A stretch of DNA of 64,000 bases from Mesomycoplasma ovipneumoniae (GCF_024758565.1 NZ_CP079199.1:62001-126000); one strand, 5' to 3'; numbered from the stretch's first letter, positions 32,177-44,800 are shown. Numbers and translations are program-made. The notes: a model not told the origin generated them from the letters alone.

Positions 32177-34437
32177 TATTTTTCTCCTTGTTGTTGATTT
32201 TCAGAATTATTTTCAACCTTTTTTAATTGATTTCTTTTATAAACTAACAATCTTGAAATTACAGCAATTGAGACTAAAATTACCGAAAGTGTCCCGACTA
32301 TTATATAAGCAAGATTATTTGATAACCATTGACCTTGCTGTTCGTTATTGAATTTTTCAATAAGTGCTGAAAAATTCTGAATTGGATCAGAGTTTTGTTG
32401 GTTGTTATTTATTGAAGAAGATCCTTGATTTGTTTGTGGTTCATCAAAATAAGCAACATGCCCTAATATTTGGTTTAAAAGATTGATTTGTCTCCCTAGT
32501 TTAGTCATTGCCAAAAATTGATTAACTAAATTAGAACTTAATTTGTAAGACTCATTATGAAAAAGGGCAACTTTTTCGTGTGCCTGAGCAAAATAACGGT
32601 TAATATCTTCGCGAGTTAAATTCAATTTTTTGAGATTTTCATCAAATTGTTTTTCTTTTTGCGCCGCTGCTTCTTTGTCAACTGCATTTGGTTTTGCCAA
32701 ATATTGGAAAAATTTATCTTGAAGAACAATTAGATTTAAAAAATAAATTAAATAATAATGAGATCAAGCTTTATTATTGTCAATTTCTGATTTTTTTAAA
32801 TAAGATAAAAACTGAAATTGTGAAGCTGAAAAAACACTAGCATGAGAAGAATTTATATAATCTTGGGCCAATTTTTTCTGAGCATCAAGAAAATCTTGGT
32901 TATAAAAAACTTTAGTTAATAAATAAAAGAAATTATAAATTGTTGTTTGTGAACCTGGAGAATAATAACGAATTTGATCAAAACTAAACTGGTCTTGAAT
33001 ATTCATTGTTGAGAAAAACTGGTCAATTACAGCAGTTACACCTAGATTTGAATGGTATAAATTTGTTGTTATTGCTTGTTTTTGAGCTGGAGTTGCCCCT
33101 TCAGGAAAATCAGTATAATGGGGAGTATCGTAGACTTTTTCGGCTTTTGACTTATCAGCTGGATCACGAACTTGATTAACAAAGTCAACAATTTTTACTT
33201 TTGCATTAATTTTATTTCCAGCCGCATCATATGAAACTGATTCAATAAAATATTTAAAACGTGAATTTAACGGGTTTAAGAAGAAAAAAATGTTATTTTT
33301 TTCTTCTTGTGATGCCGAATTATAGAGGTTAACTACTTGTTGAGGCGTCATAGCTGCATACTGAGGAGCAATAATTGGGGGCAAATCAGGAGCAATTCTT
33401 ACTTCAAATTCAGGTTTTTCGGCTACATCAGGTGGATTTTGGTTAGTAATTTTTTTAATTGCAAAATTAATTTGTTCTTGGGCTGATTGAGATGAACTTG
33501 GATTTGGCAATTGATTTAAAGTAAAATCAAGTAAAAGCGACTGTTTTTCAAAATAGTTTTTAATTCAGTCATTTCAAGAATTTATCCCTTCTTTGCCAAT
33601 TGGCTTACTTGCTAACAAAAGGTTTTCATCAGTATCAGATCTGTCAGCAAATTTGTCAAGGTTAAAATTCTTTTTATAAACAGGAAATTCTTCTTCTTTA
33701 AAAAGATATTGTTTATATTGGGATGTAAGTCCTTGGAAATAAGTCTTAATTCGATTTTCAAATTCTTTGCCTTTGAGTGTGTTTGGAACTTCTGTTACTT
33801 TTGAGGTTTTAACATTATTTATTTTTTCATAATTATCATCATTGTTAGTTCCTCATTCAAGACCTTGGTAGTTTTCTTTGTCAAAACTAACATCACCACG
33901 TTTTAGTTTTAGATTATTAGCAAAAGCAAAAGGACTAATAATATTAAGACCAAATTCACTTGGATTCTTTTTTAGACCTTCACGGTTTCGTTTAAAGTAA
34001 TCACGAAGTTGAATTCAGAAAAAACTTTGCTGTAGTTTTTCTTCAAGATTATCACGAGTTTTTGAAGCAATATCAGCAAGTTTAATTTTAATATCTTCAT
34101 CAACTTTATCAATAAATTGGTCAATTAATGATTCTTTTTGGGCTTCTCAGTATGCTTTATTTTGCCTTAGATCTTCTTCAGTAATTGGCTCGGCCTTTTT
34201 TTCACTTATGCCTGGTTGAGCTTGCCCGCCAGAATTTTGGCCACCGGCATTTTGGCCAGGATTTGCTGGTTGAATTGTAGGGGGTTGGCCTGGATTTGAA
34301 GGAGTTGGGGCAGTTTGTTGAAATTCAACAGCAGGAGGACTAAAAGTTGAAGCTGATGAAAGAAAAAATAAGGATGAAATTGAAAAGACTGATAAAATAG
34401 GCACAAAAACTAGTTTATTTTTTAATTTTTTAGACAT
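32176..34437 (-). CDS. Large surface subunit of the X0 ATPase cluster (MSC_0620 family)
   Basis: A 753-residue exported protein: N-terminal hydrophobic signal (LVFVPILSVFSISSLFFLSS), a Pro/Gln/Gly-rich linker (~35-80), a long extracytoplasmic part, then one C-terminal membrane segment (about 715-738, LAYIIVGTLSVILVSIAVI) and a short basic tail. In type-2 F1-like ATPases the equivalent protein is taken to link the cytoplasmic motor with surface components such as MIB-MIP. No enzymatic motif. Assignment rests on position and architecture. It overlaps the preceding gene by 8 nt. Confidence 0.82.
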
Positions 34438-34900
34438 AATTCACCTCGGTTTGAACTAAAAAAAACAGTTGCATCAAACGGTTTTGTTCATTTTCTTGTT
34501 TGGTAAGTATATAACTATTATACAATTCTAAATTTGAACTTAGCTCTAAATTTGCTTGCATTTGCAACTTGTGTAAAAGTGTTTTTTTGCTTTTTTGATT
34601 TGATTTTTTCTGAATATAATATTCTTTTTTATCAGTTTTGTAAAAAATCAAATTATCATGAAGCCGAATAGAAGCGCTGTTTTCTAAGGAAAAAAGTAAT
34701 GATTTGTGGGCAAAAAAATAAAAAACCCCTGAAGAAATTTCGATTTTTATGAGCGAAAAATCAAGATTTGAGACAATAAATGGTTCAAGTGGTGCAAAAT
34801 ATTTTTCCTGTTCAATGTTAATATATATTTTGCAATCTTTAAAATTTATAGTTTTATTTTCAGGGGTCAAAATTCGGAAATTTCAAAGTTGTGATTCCAT
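34430..34900 (-). CDS. F1-like X0 ATPase epsilon-like subunit (MSC_0621 family)
   Basis: A 156-residue soluble protein with a beta-rich N-terminal half and a helical C-terminal half (LLHKLQMQANLELSSNLELY...), the layout of F1 epsilon. The ATG at 34900 is chosen to include MESQLWNFRILTPENK, which resembles the epsilon start; it needs a UGA read as Trp. The ribosome site of the next gene (GAGGTG) lies within its end. Function inferred from position in the seven-gene cluster. Confidence 0.75.
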
Positions 34901-35767
34901 TTAAAAAATTCCTTTCGGTTTGCTCTTAATCAAGTTTAGTTCCTCAATTTCTAGCTCACGTTCAATTTTTAAAATTGTTGTCTTAAGACGTAAAATTTTT
35001 TCCTCGATTTCCTTTAAAAGTGTATTTTCGTGAATAAGTTTATTTTTATAGACGATAAATTGCGACTCAAGTAGTAAAACCTGCACGGATGTAGCAAAAT
35101 ATGTCTGAATTTGGGTTTGATAAAATTCTTCAAAATTAGGGAAAAAACGGACTTTATCAAGGTTAGCTTTGAATTTATCAATTGTTTCTTGACTTGTTTC
35201 CATTTTAAATTCAAATTGGTTTAAAGGAAAAATTGTTGCAATAAAATTTGGGATTTTATTTGAATAAACGGCCATTTTTACTGATGAAAACTGACGAGTT
35301 TTAAGTCCATATTCAATAACTTGACCAATTTTTACTGAATTTTCAAAAGAATTGTCTAAATTTTCAAAACTAGTTATGATTTTCATATTGTTTTTCTTTG
35401 CAAAATTAATTGCCCGAACACCAAGAGGAACAATAAAATCTTTTTCAGTATAATTTTCTAAAATTTTAGTTTCAATTTGATCAAAAAAGTTTTGGGTATA
35501 TTTTTCATTTGATGAAGGATAAATTCAAAGATTAATATTTTGACGGGCAAAAGCTTTTTTTGTTAGTAGTGATAATTTTGTGCTAAATGGTCTTTTTGGA
35601 CTAAATTGAGCAAGTAAAAACTGTCCAATTAAGAAAAATTCATAAACATTTCTTATTGTTCTTAAAAGAAGATTAATTTGGATTAGAGAAATATTTCGAT
35701 TTAACGAAACTAAATCATAAATTTTGATAAAATTGTCTCTTTTTTCCTTTTTTTCATTTATGTTCAT
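34901..35767 (-). CDS. F1-like X0 ATPase gamma-like subunit (MSC_0622 family)
   Basis: A 288-residue protein with long helices at both ends (N-terminal LIQINLLLRTIRNVYEFFL, C-terminal HENTLLKEIEEKILRLKTTILKIERELEIEELNLI) around a Rossmann-like centre (DFIVPLGVRAINFAKKNNMKIITS). That is the fold plan of F1 gamma, the rotor shaft. One UGA (Trp). Stop abuts the ATG of the epsilon-like gene. Sequence similarity to true gamma is weak, so the call depends on architecture and gene order. Confidence 0.78.
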
Positions 35768-35794
35768 AATCTAAAACTCTCAGAATTAAAGTAT

Positions 35795-36340
35795 TTATGC
35801 TTTTTTATTTGGATCCTTTTGATCTTCTAAACTTGATGCTAAAGAAACTTCGCTGAAAATAACTTTAAGTGTTTTTGTTTGCGGATCTAGAAAAACAATG
35901 CATCCTTCGACAACTTCAACAAAACGGCTTTTGTTGGCAATAAAATCTCAAGCAAGCGTGTTTAAATTTGAAAGTAGTGCTGAAAATCTTGAATCAGAAC
36001 TATCTGAGTAAAAATTACTTGCTCTAACATTTGAAGATTCAACTTGAGCAATTATAGGAACAAGCCCTTTTGAGCCAAAACGACTTGAGCGTTGTCAAGA
36101 AATTACGAAATTTTTAAATACTAATTCTGTCGTTGACTTATAAGAGTCAATAACTTTTTTTTGGTATTTTTCTTTCATCGAGGATTTTGCTTTTTGTGAG
36201 GATACAAGTAGAGTTAAATTCATTAGTGCATCAAAACTAATAAAATTGGGATGATTAATTAAATCATAATAGTCGCGAAACTCTGTTTTTGTATCAAGTT
36301 GGTTTGGATTTGCTTGCTTTTTCTTTCCTAAAATTTTCAT
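35795..36340 (-). CDS. X0 ATPase-associated protein (MSC_0623 family)
   Basis: A 181-residue soluble protein, N-terminus basic (MKILGKKKQANPNQ), no membrane segment, C-terminus KDPNKKA. AAGGA precedes the ATG at 36340. Constant member of the seven-gene F1-like X0 cluster, role unknown; proposed from position to be a stalk or connector component between the F1-like head and the membrane protein. Confidence 0.75.
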
Positions 36341-36387
36341 GATTTGTTCCTTATTTTTTTAACTTTTAGATTTGGAAGTTTTTAGAT

Positions 36388-37929
36388 CTAAGACGAACCT
36401 ATTTTTTCATTTTCAACGTTTTCTTTTTGATCTTGAGATGGTTTGTTTTTTGTTGTTAGAATTAAAGTATTTTTACCAATTGCAACAAATAAATTTGCCA
36501 AAACAAAAATTGCTAGTAAAACAGTTAAAATCCCAAGAAAATAGAAACTATAGTCAATATAAAAAACTGATACTAAATCTCTTTGGTAGTCTTCTGGCTT
36601 AACTTGGGAAACAGTAGATGTATAAATATCAATATTCAATAAATAAATGAAATTAAAAATTGTATATAAAACAATAAAAAAACTTACCATTAATTTCATC
36701 CAAAGCGGAAATTCGGGCTTAATTCTGACTAGAGCAAAATAAATGGTAAGGAAAAATACTAGCTGAGTTGAATTTATCCAAATTGTTTCATGAACTGAAT
36801 AACTTAAATATGAGACAACAAAGCTTGCAATAAAAGATAGAAGAATAAAAATGAATGGAAGCGTATTTAATTGATAATCTTTAATTTTATTTTTTAATCG
36901 ACTAAGGTTTAAAACAAAATAAATAATTAATAAAACAACATGAACCGAAATACCAATTATTGTTGGCAAATAATTTGGTTCAATATTATTTCCAAAAGGA
37001 AGAAACTGAACAAAATTAGTTATGGAATAAACAGTTATATAAACACTATATGCAAAAATTCCAATAGCAATAAAAATTAAGGCCGAGAGCGCTGGAGTAT
37101 ATTTTTTAAGCCGAATAAGACTTTGACGGTAAAAATAAATTTGAGGACTATAATATAATAAAACTAATACTAAAGCTCCCATTAAAAGTGCAATTAAAAT
37201 TAACGAATTAGTTATTTTTGCCACTTCAGCAATAAAAGTATAAATTCAATCTGCAATTGGATTGTCATAAGTTACGCTCGGAATTGATGATTTTCCAGGG
37301 GTAGAAAACACCATTGAAGCAAAAATTCCAAATAAAGTACCTGATGTAACAATAGCAGAAGCTAAACTTATATGTTTAAAAATGAAAAGCTTCTTATAAT
37401 CATAGTTAATTTTGTCATCTGTTCGACCTAGTCAAAGTCAAAGGGAATAATCAAGTAAAATATAAATAAAAATTTGGGCAGAAATGCCAAGAATATGACT
37501 CCATTCTGTCGTTAGTCAAGCAAAATAAACAACTAGATTGACTAACGAAAGGAAAAAATATACTGATAAAATTATGTATTTATGCGTCTTATTTTTGAGG
37601 TGTAAAAATTTTAGACCTTTAAATAAAAAGATAATACTAAAAAATAACAGGAAAATTGATCTTGCAACTCTTGGAGCAATAAATTCGCGAATTTCATCAT
37701 CAATAGGATTAAAAATTAGCGAAATACTTGAAATCCTTGAAATTGGCGCATTTTGGTCAATATCTACTATGTTCAAGAATGACCGACGGGCATCAAAGAA
37801 AATTGCCGTGCTTAAACCAAGTAAAAGCAGAATAAATAGTATCCGAAGAAAAATACGCGCTAAATTCTTCTTGTCTTTTTTAGCTGGTTTTGCATTTAAC
37901 CTATAAGCTTCAGGACTAACCGCATTCAT
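36388..37929 (-). CDS. X0 ATPase-associated multi-pass membrane protein (MSC_0624 family)
   Basis: A 513-residue membrane protein with about 12 hydrophobic segments and a basic N-terminus (RLNAKPAKKDKKNLARIFLR). First gene of the operon, behind AGGAGGT. It is the presumed membrane (X0) part and has no sequence likeness to F0 subunit a or c, which is why the complex is called X0. Whether it conducts ions or only anchors the motor is unknown. Several UGA (Trp) codons. Confidence 0.82.
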
Positions 37930-37962
37930 TTTTACCTCCTTTTTTAGTTTTGAAATGCTAAC

Positions 37963-37987
37963 ATTATAACCTTTTTTTTTTTTTTTT
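37963..37987 (-). promoter_or_regulatory. Poly(A)-TATAAT promoter of the X0 ATPase operon
   Basis: On the minus strand: TTGTCA (-35-like), C, sixteen A (37972-37987), GGT, then TATAAT (37968-37963), about 35 bases before the start codon. This is the same arrangement and the same A16 as the MIB-MIP promoter. With 16 A the -35/-10 spacer is 20 nt, longer than the ideal 17, so loss of As should raise activity. Confidence 0.75.
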
Positions 37988-38074
37988 GTGACAAAAATGC
38001 AAAAAAAATTAGTTAAAAAATATCTAATTTAAAATAATTTATTGTTTTTGGCGTTTTACCTTATAATTTTAGAA

Positions 38075-38878
38075 ATGATTAAAAAATTAATATTTAGTGA
38101 TATTGACGGAACTCTTTATTGCGGTGATTTTTCTGTTGATAAGGAAACAATTGATTTTCTAAAAAATAATAAAGATAACTTTACCTTAATTTTAAATACA
38201 GGCAATCCTTTGGGTTCAAGAATTTTGCAAATAGCAAAACTCTTAGAAATTCGTTACCTTTTAACTTCTAATGGCTCTTTATTTAGTGATTTAAAAGAGG
38301 ACAGACATACTTTAATTAATGGACCAATTTCGCAAAAATCACAAGATTTTGTTTTTAAAATTGCCAAAGATTTAGATATGCAACTAAATTTTTGAACAAG
38401 CCAAAAATATTTTAGCTTTAATTTTAAAGAGCAAAATTATTCCTATTTTAACTACCCACTTTTGGATCCTGAAAATGAGGTAATTTTTGTTGATGGCCCA
38501 CAAAAAGATGTAATAAAATTAGAACTAATTGGCCCAAGCCAAAATTTAGAAAAGGCTTATAAATTATTACAAGAAGATGGTGATCTTGAAGCAGTTTTAA
38601 TTAATAATATAAGCATTGAAATTAGTAAAAAAGGAACAAATAAAGGAAATGCTGTTGAATTTGTAGCAAAAACTTTTGGAATTGACGTCCGAAAAACAAT
38701 GACAATTGGCGATAGTCCTAATGATATTTCAATGCTTGAAAAAACTAATTTTTCTTATGCAATGGCAAATGGCTATGAAATTGTTAAAAAAACAGCAAAA
38801 CTTCATACAAGCGCTTGCGATCAACAAGGGCTAGTTTATGCAATTAAAGACTTTTTATATCGAACAAAATTTGACTAA
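38075..38878 (+). CDS. Cof-type HAD-family phosphatase
   Basis: A 267-residue HAD-IIB hydrolase of the cytoplasm, likely acting on sugar phosphates or flavin/nucleotide phosphates. Motif I FSDIDGTLYCG (nucleophile Asp), motif II LILNTGN, Lys in ISKKGTNKGNAVEF, motif IV IGDSPNDISML. One UGA (Trp). TATAAT ends only 7 bases before the ATG at 38075 and no Shine-Dalgarno exists, so the mRNA is probably leaderless. An ATA/ATG-type upstream start would need a longer leader. Confidence 0.88.
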
Positions 38879-38899
38879 AAAAGTCTTTTAGTCAAATTT
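38870..38899 (+). terminator. Terminator of the HAD gene
   Basis: Stem TTGACTAAAA / TTTTAGTCAA followed by TTTTT, overlapping the stop codon. Confidence 0.7.
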
Positions 38900-38927
38900 T
38901 TGTCAATTTTTTTGTAATTAAAAAAGT

Positions 38928-39611
38928 TTAAATTCAATTAATTTTAAAGGGTTTTTTCTGTTGTTTGATTTGATAAAAATAAACAACAAGTTGGATTGTT
39001 GAAATCAAGAAACCAATAATTTGAAAAATGAATGACGAAAGATAAGCGCCATTTCTTTCAATAACAAATTGCAAGAAAAAGTAGATTAATCAAGCAAAGT
39101 TTAAGAGAAATAAATTTAGCAAAAAGGTAAGTGGAATAAATTTAATTGTTTTGTTTTTAATACCTAACAAAGTTTGTGGTAAAAAGGCAATATTTACCGA
39201 CAATCCGGCAAAAATTCCAACATAATTAGCATAAGAACCAAGATTGCCTAAAGAAATTTTGGCCCAAAAGAAAATTCCAAGTAGTAAAATTAGTAGAAAA
39301 ACTGTTAATGCAAAAGATAAAAAAGTGAAATTTATTAATTGTTTTCTTGTTGTTTTTGCTTTAAAAATATAAACTTGAGCTAAAAAGATAAAAGTTGAAA
39401 GTCCACTAAATACTTGTGGAATAAAAAGTTGCAAATCACGGATTGCAAAACCTAAAATTGCAAATCCAAAAATTCCCAAATAATAAATTCATCAACTTAG
39501 TAGTGAAACTTTTGGTGGTTTTTTTGCTATAAAAGTATTTATTACCAAAGGTAAACCGATTATCGAAGTTAAAAAAGCCGCAATTCAACCAATTATTGTT
39601 ATATAAGACAT
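38928..39611 (-). CDS. PQ-loop (SemiSWEET-like) membrane protein
   Basis: A 227-residue protein with about 6-7 membrane segments arranged as two related halves. The first begins GWIAAFLTSIIGLPLVINTF (PQ-loop with PL in place of PQ) and the second contains GLSVNIAFLPQTLLGIKNK, an intact LPQ motif. Such proteins transport sugars, amino acids or cofactors. The ATG at 39611 follows GCGGGAA. Ends in basic KKPFKINWI. Three UGA Trp codons. Substrate unknown. Confidence 0.68.
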
Positions 39612-39638
39612 ATTTCCCGCTTAAAAAAATATATTATA

Positions 39639-41102
39639 CTACAATAATAAAAAAATAATAATTGTTACACCAAAAAATATTAAAGTAGAAATTGAATCTG
39701 TTACAGTCGCTAAAATTGGCGCTGACATAACAGCAGGATCTCTTTTTGTCGCTTTTGCAATCATCGGAATTATTGAGCCAAGAATTTTTGAGAAAATAAT
39801 TACTGTTAAAAGTGAAAATGATGAGGCAAAAGAAATAATTAAAACATAATCGCGGATTGTTAGATTTGAGATTGAATTTTCGGGAATTTGCGAGTTTTTG
39901 ATCTCGCCTGAAAGGGTAAAATAAATTACTAACCGCAAAAAATTCAGAATCATCAAAACTGTGCCAACAACAGCTCCAACGCCAATTTCTTTTAAAAGAA
40001 CTTTAGAAAAAAAGTTAGAACGATTAATTTCTTTTAGTGAAATTGAGCGGACAATTGTTGTTGCTGATTGGGAGCCAGCATTTCCGGCTGATCCAGAAAT
40101 TACCGGGATCATTGAGACAATTGTGGTAATAAAAGATGAAAGCCCAATTGATTTAATTGCATCATTTTCGGTAATTGCATCTGTGAATTTTTGAATAATA
40201 AATTGGGATAAAGTTGAGCCAAACATTAAAATTATTAGTCAAAAAACACGGGATTTAACAATTTGAATTATTGTGGTTTTAAGATAAGAATCCTCAACTT
40301 CTTGTGGTAAAATTCCGGCTAATTTATAAATATCACTTGTTGCTTCTTCTTTAACAATGTCAATAATATCATCACTTGTAACCATCCCAATTAATCTTTG
40401 GGCAGTATTTACAACCGGTAAAACCGAAAAATCATTTTTAGCAAAAACTTCAGCGGCATCTTCTTTTTTGTCAGTTGTTACTAAAAAAGGAACTTGAAAC
40501 ACTATTTTTTCAATATTTAAATTAGGATCAGAAAAAACTATATCCTCAAGTGTGGTCGCACCGATAATTTTTTTTTGCGAATCAACAACATAGTAATAAT
40601 GCACAAGTTCAGAAATATCTTTATATTTACGGATTTTTTCAAGCGCTTGGGCACAAGTTAATTGATTTGAAAGATAAACAATATCAACCGACATAAAAGA
40701 GCCGATTTGATTTGAATTATATTGTAAAAGTTGGTTAACTCGTTTTCTTGTATCTGGATCAATATTGCGCAAAATTCGTTTGGCAACATTATCAGGAACT
40801 TCATCTAAAAGCTCGGCAATTTCATCAGCATAAAGTTCATCAAGAAGTTGATTCATCATCTCGTTTGGCAAACTGATGACTAATTCTGATTGAATTTCTG
40901 GCGAAAAAAAGGTAAAAATTTCACCGGCAGTGACAGTATCTAGCATTCTAAAAAATAAAAGACGCTGAAATTGACTAAATTTAGATACTTCTTCAGCTAC
41001 TTCTGAAAGTGGTTTTTGGTTTGTGTATTGACGGACTTGATTAATTTTTTTATTGTTTACTAAATCAATTAACAAAGAACTTTTTGGTTCAAAATTTTGC
41101 AT
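39639..41102 (-). CDS. mgtE: Magnesium transporter MgtE
   Basis: A 487-residue Mg2+ channel. The N-terminal superhelical domain (~20-140, LLFFRMLDTVTAGEIFTFF, ELYADEIAELLDEVPDNVAKRIL) and two CBS domains (~145-265, TTLEDIVFSDP, VTSDDIIDIVKEEA) act as the Mg2+-sensing gate. Five membrane segments follow, with the pore signature GSAGNAGSQSATTIVRSI. Complete and of normal length. The diadenylate cyclase gene ends 6 nt upstream on the same strand, so the two are co-transcribed. Confidence 0.95.
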
Positions 41103-41108
41103 TAAATA

Positions 41109-41720
41109 TTATTTTTTAGCAGTATTTGTTTGACTTGAATTTAGTTCTTTTGTTAAAACTTCAGTAAAAGTTTCAAGATTTGTAACCTTAAAAAAATTTG
41201 CATCACGAACAATCACAACCTCACCACTTTGCTCTGAAACAACAACCGTTATTGAATCAGAAACCTCAGAAATACCTAATGCAGCCCGGTGTCGGGCGCC
41301 ATATCGGTCTTCAAGTGTTGATTCGGAAACCGAAAAATATGTCGAAGCATACAAAATTCGGTCATCAACAATAATAACTGCCCCATCATGCAATGGCGAA
41401 CTTTTTTGAAAAATAGCGATTAAAAGCGAGGAATTTATTAAAGAATCAATTTTTACCCCGTCAGTACGGAGACTATCAAGAAGAATGTTACGCTGCAAAG
41501 TGATAATTGCCCCGACTTTATTTTTTGACAAATATTTAACTGCAAAATAAAGTTCATAAACTATTTTTCTTTGTGTAGATATGCCTAAATCAACAAAACT
41601 ACGACTAACCTTGTTTTTATGCAATGTTTTTATATGATTGTAAATAAAAAAGACTGCAAAAAAAAGACCTAGAACTAGGGTTAATGCTGAAATTATCAAA
41701 ATTACAATATCTAAGTTCAT
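41109..41720 (-). CDS. dacA: Diadenylate cyclase (c-di-AMP synthase), DisA_N domain
   Basis: A 203-residue enzyme that condenses two ATP into c-di-AMP, which controls potassium and osmotic balance. One N-terminal membrane segment (residues 5-28) as in mycoplasma CdaM, not three as in CdaA. Catalytic motifs DGA (112-114, SPLHDGAVII) and RHR (143-145, GARHRAALGISE). Pairing with mgtE suggests joint control of cation balance (inference). Confidence 0.93.
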   Translation of the reverse strand: MNLDIVILIISALTLVLGLFFAVFFIYNHIKTLHKNKVSRSFVDLGISTQRKIVYELYFAVKYLSKNKVGAIITLQRNILLDSLRTDGVKIDSLINSSLLIAIFQKSSPLHDGAVIIVDDRILYASTYFSVSESTLEDRYGARHRAALGISEVSDSITVVVSEQSGEVVIVRDANFFKVTNLETFTEVLTKELNSSQTNTAKK

Positions 41721-41828
41721 GACATCCCCTTTTTTACTTTATTTAAAATATTATATATTAATTTGTTATTTTTGACAAACAATTATTTTTAATTATTTTT
41801 TTAAGGTTTTACTTTTTAAAATAATACA

Positions 41829-41871
41829 AACTCCTTTTTTCCTAAAAATTTTTTAAGAAAAAAGGAGTTTA
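41829..41871 (-). terminator. Terminator of the Cys-rich repeat gene
   Basis: Stem AAACTCCTTTTTT / AAAAAAGGAGTTT, 28 bases past the stop codon, with flanking A/T runs. Confidence 0.8.
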
Positions 41872-41898
41872 TAAAAAAGTTAAAACAAAATAAAGATT

Positions 41899-44800
41899 TT
41901 AAATAATACCAGCGCCGTATAAAATAAACATAATCACAACAACAATAATTACAGCAATCAAAGCAAAAACGATAAATCATAAAACATAAGAAGGGAGACC
42001 TCAAATTGTTGACTTTTCAGTTGCAACGATAATTATTTCTTCATCTTCATCCACGCTTGAAGTTGAAGCGGCAATTACTCGAGTAGCCTCGTCAACACTT
42101 AAATCGCCAAGACCAACAGAAACTCCGCCAGATTGGACATTATAACCACCAAAGCCACGTTTTGTGTTAAATAATTCATCATCAACGATTGAATTGTGAT
42201 CACTACGGTTGAGATCTAGGAAAGCTTGATAGACAATTCCGCGGAATAATGGGATAATTGCTGGAAATTTATTCAGTTCAAAAGTCCCAATTTGTGGATA
42301 ATAAGGGTGAATTTTGACTCAAGAATAATCAAGAACTGGCTCAACTATTTGCGGGATCTCGACTATTTGCGGAATTTCAACTATTTCAACCTGTGGGGGT
42401 TCAACTATTTCAATTTTAGGAATATCAACTATTTCAACAATTTTTTCATGAACAATTGGGCGACCATGTTTTAAGACTGAAAGTGGATCGACGTGATTGA
42501 AACTATCAGGGTGATTTCAGAAATTAATTACTTTTAATAAATAGTCAATTGAAATTCCTTTTTTGGCAAAAAGGTATTTACATGCTGGACAATTTTTGGC
42601 CTCAAGTAAAAAAGCGCGATACTTTTGACAAAAACGGCAAGAATAAACATGTAAACAAGAGGCACAATTTTGATTAAAAAGTGAGTCTGAATGGGACAAA
42701 TTATATCTTAAAAGTGCTCGTGATTCATAATAAGGATAAAATGAAAGTTCAGCAATTTTTTTCTCAAGATCAATATTTTTCTTTTTAAGGATTGCCTGAC
42801 ATGCTGGACATTTGCGCGCTTCACGATAAAAAGCAGCTAATTTTCGGCACTTAGGGCAGAAGAAATTATGATTGCAAGCTGGACAAGGCGAATTATAAGT
42901 TTGCTGTCAAATTAGTGAGGCTAAATTTTGGAGATCATTTGTTCTAAGTTCATTTAATTTTTTCTCAAGGTCAAAGTTTTGGGCTTTAAATTTAGCAAGG
43001 CAGGCTGGACAATTTTTGGCTTCAAGTAAATAAGTTGCATATCTTTGGCATCACTGGCAAGATGCATTATGAAAACAAGCTTTACATTTAATATTATTTG
43101 CTAAATTATTATAATATGAATTACTTCGGAGTAAATTTATTTTAGCATCAAGGTCAAAATTTTGTTCCTTAAATTTAGCAAGGCAAGCTGGACAATTTTT
43201 GGCCTCAAGTAAATAGGTGCGATATTTTTGACACCAAGGACAAGTTGCATTGTGGTTGCAAGCTTTACAATTTACAGTTGATTTTAATGAAGCTAAATGA
43301 CTAAAATATGAATTATCACGAAGTAAATTTAACTTAGCATCAATGTCAAAATTTTGTTGCTTAAATTTAGCAAGGCAAGCTGGACAATTTTTGGCCTCAA
43401 GTAAATAGGTACGGTATTTTTGACACCAAGGACAAGTTGCATTATGGTTGCAAGCAACACAATTGCTAAAATAAGGGTTTTTTAATAAATAAGAGGGATA
43501 ACTAGGATGTGCAAGTTCACGAATTTTTTGGCTAATATTAATATTTTTAGCTTCAAAAATCGCCTTACATCTAGGACAATTTTGAGCCTCATTTAAATAA
43601 GTGCGATATCTTTGGCACCAAGAACAAAGAGCATTATGAACACAAGTTTTGCAAATTTTTGGCTCTTTTTTGGAAAAGCTAAGACCTGTTTGGACAGGAA
43701 GTCTTAATTGGGCGAGTTTTTCAAGATAGTTAAAATTTTTTTTCTTAAATAAATCAAGACAAGCTGGACAATTTTGAGCTTCAATTAAATAAGTGCGATA
43801 TCTTTGGCACCAAGAGCAACTTTTATTATGTCCACAAGACTGACAAGAATAAGATGAGTCTGAATTTTCAAGAGAAAAGTCGCAATATTCTGAATGAATT
43901 TGGTGATTTTCTTCTTGATCAAAATTATTGCTTGTTTTTGTAGATAAATTAATTTGATCTTCGGACTGATGATCAGAGTGATTATCTTTTTCTAACAGCT
44001 CATCTTCAAATTCATGGCGACTAACTTTTTCAACTAATGCTTGACTTACTGAATCAACTTTTTCAAGCAATTTATTGTCAAATTCATCAGAAATATCTTG
44101 ATTAAAAACTAAATTTGGCGAAATTTTAGGTAAATTTTGCTCATCTTCATCTGATGGATCCAGGTCATCTTTTTGGTCTTGGTCTTGGTCAAATTCTTCT
44201 AAAGTTTCAGAATCTTCTTCTAAATTAGATTCATGACTATCTTGTGCTGAAATTTCTGAGTTTTCTAAATTATCTAAAGAAGAATTTTTGTCATCTTTTT
44301 GGTCTAAGTCATCTGTTGATTCAACAATTTCAAGCTCAACTAAATGACAAGGACATTCACTATTAAGCTCTTCAAGATGATTTTCATTGTCACAAACTGG
44401 ACACTCAATTGGATGATCAGTGTTGTTTTGTTTTAATGCATAGAGAATTTCTTCAATAGTTTTCTCATTTTCAGTAATTAAAATTTCAGTTTTTGGTTTT
44501 TCTTTGTTTGTTTTAGGTTTTGAACTTTGTAAATCAAAATGTTGCGATTCATCCAAAGTTAAATTTTTAGGTTGGCTAGTTTTTTGATTTGGCTGAGTTG
44601 ATTCATTTAGGTTGAAATTCGGGTCATCAGCCAAAATTTTAGCTATAAATTGTTCTTTTTTTTCTTGACTAAGTGACCTAAAATTAATCGCTAAAGGAAA
44701 GGAAATTACAGATCCAAATTTCTTATTACGTAAAACTCAAAGTCGAACTGGTGTTTTAAGACTTTCAATTTTTAGAAAAACATCAACTAGAGAGTTAAAA

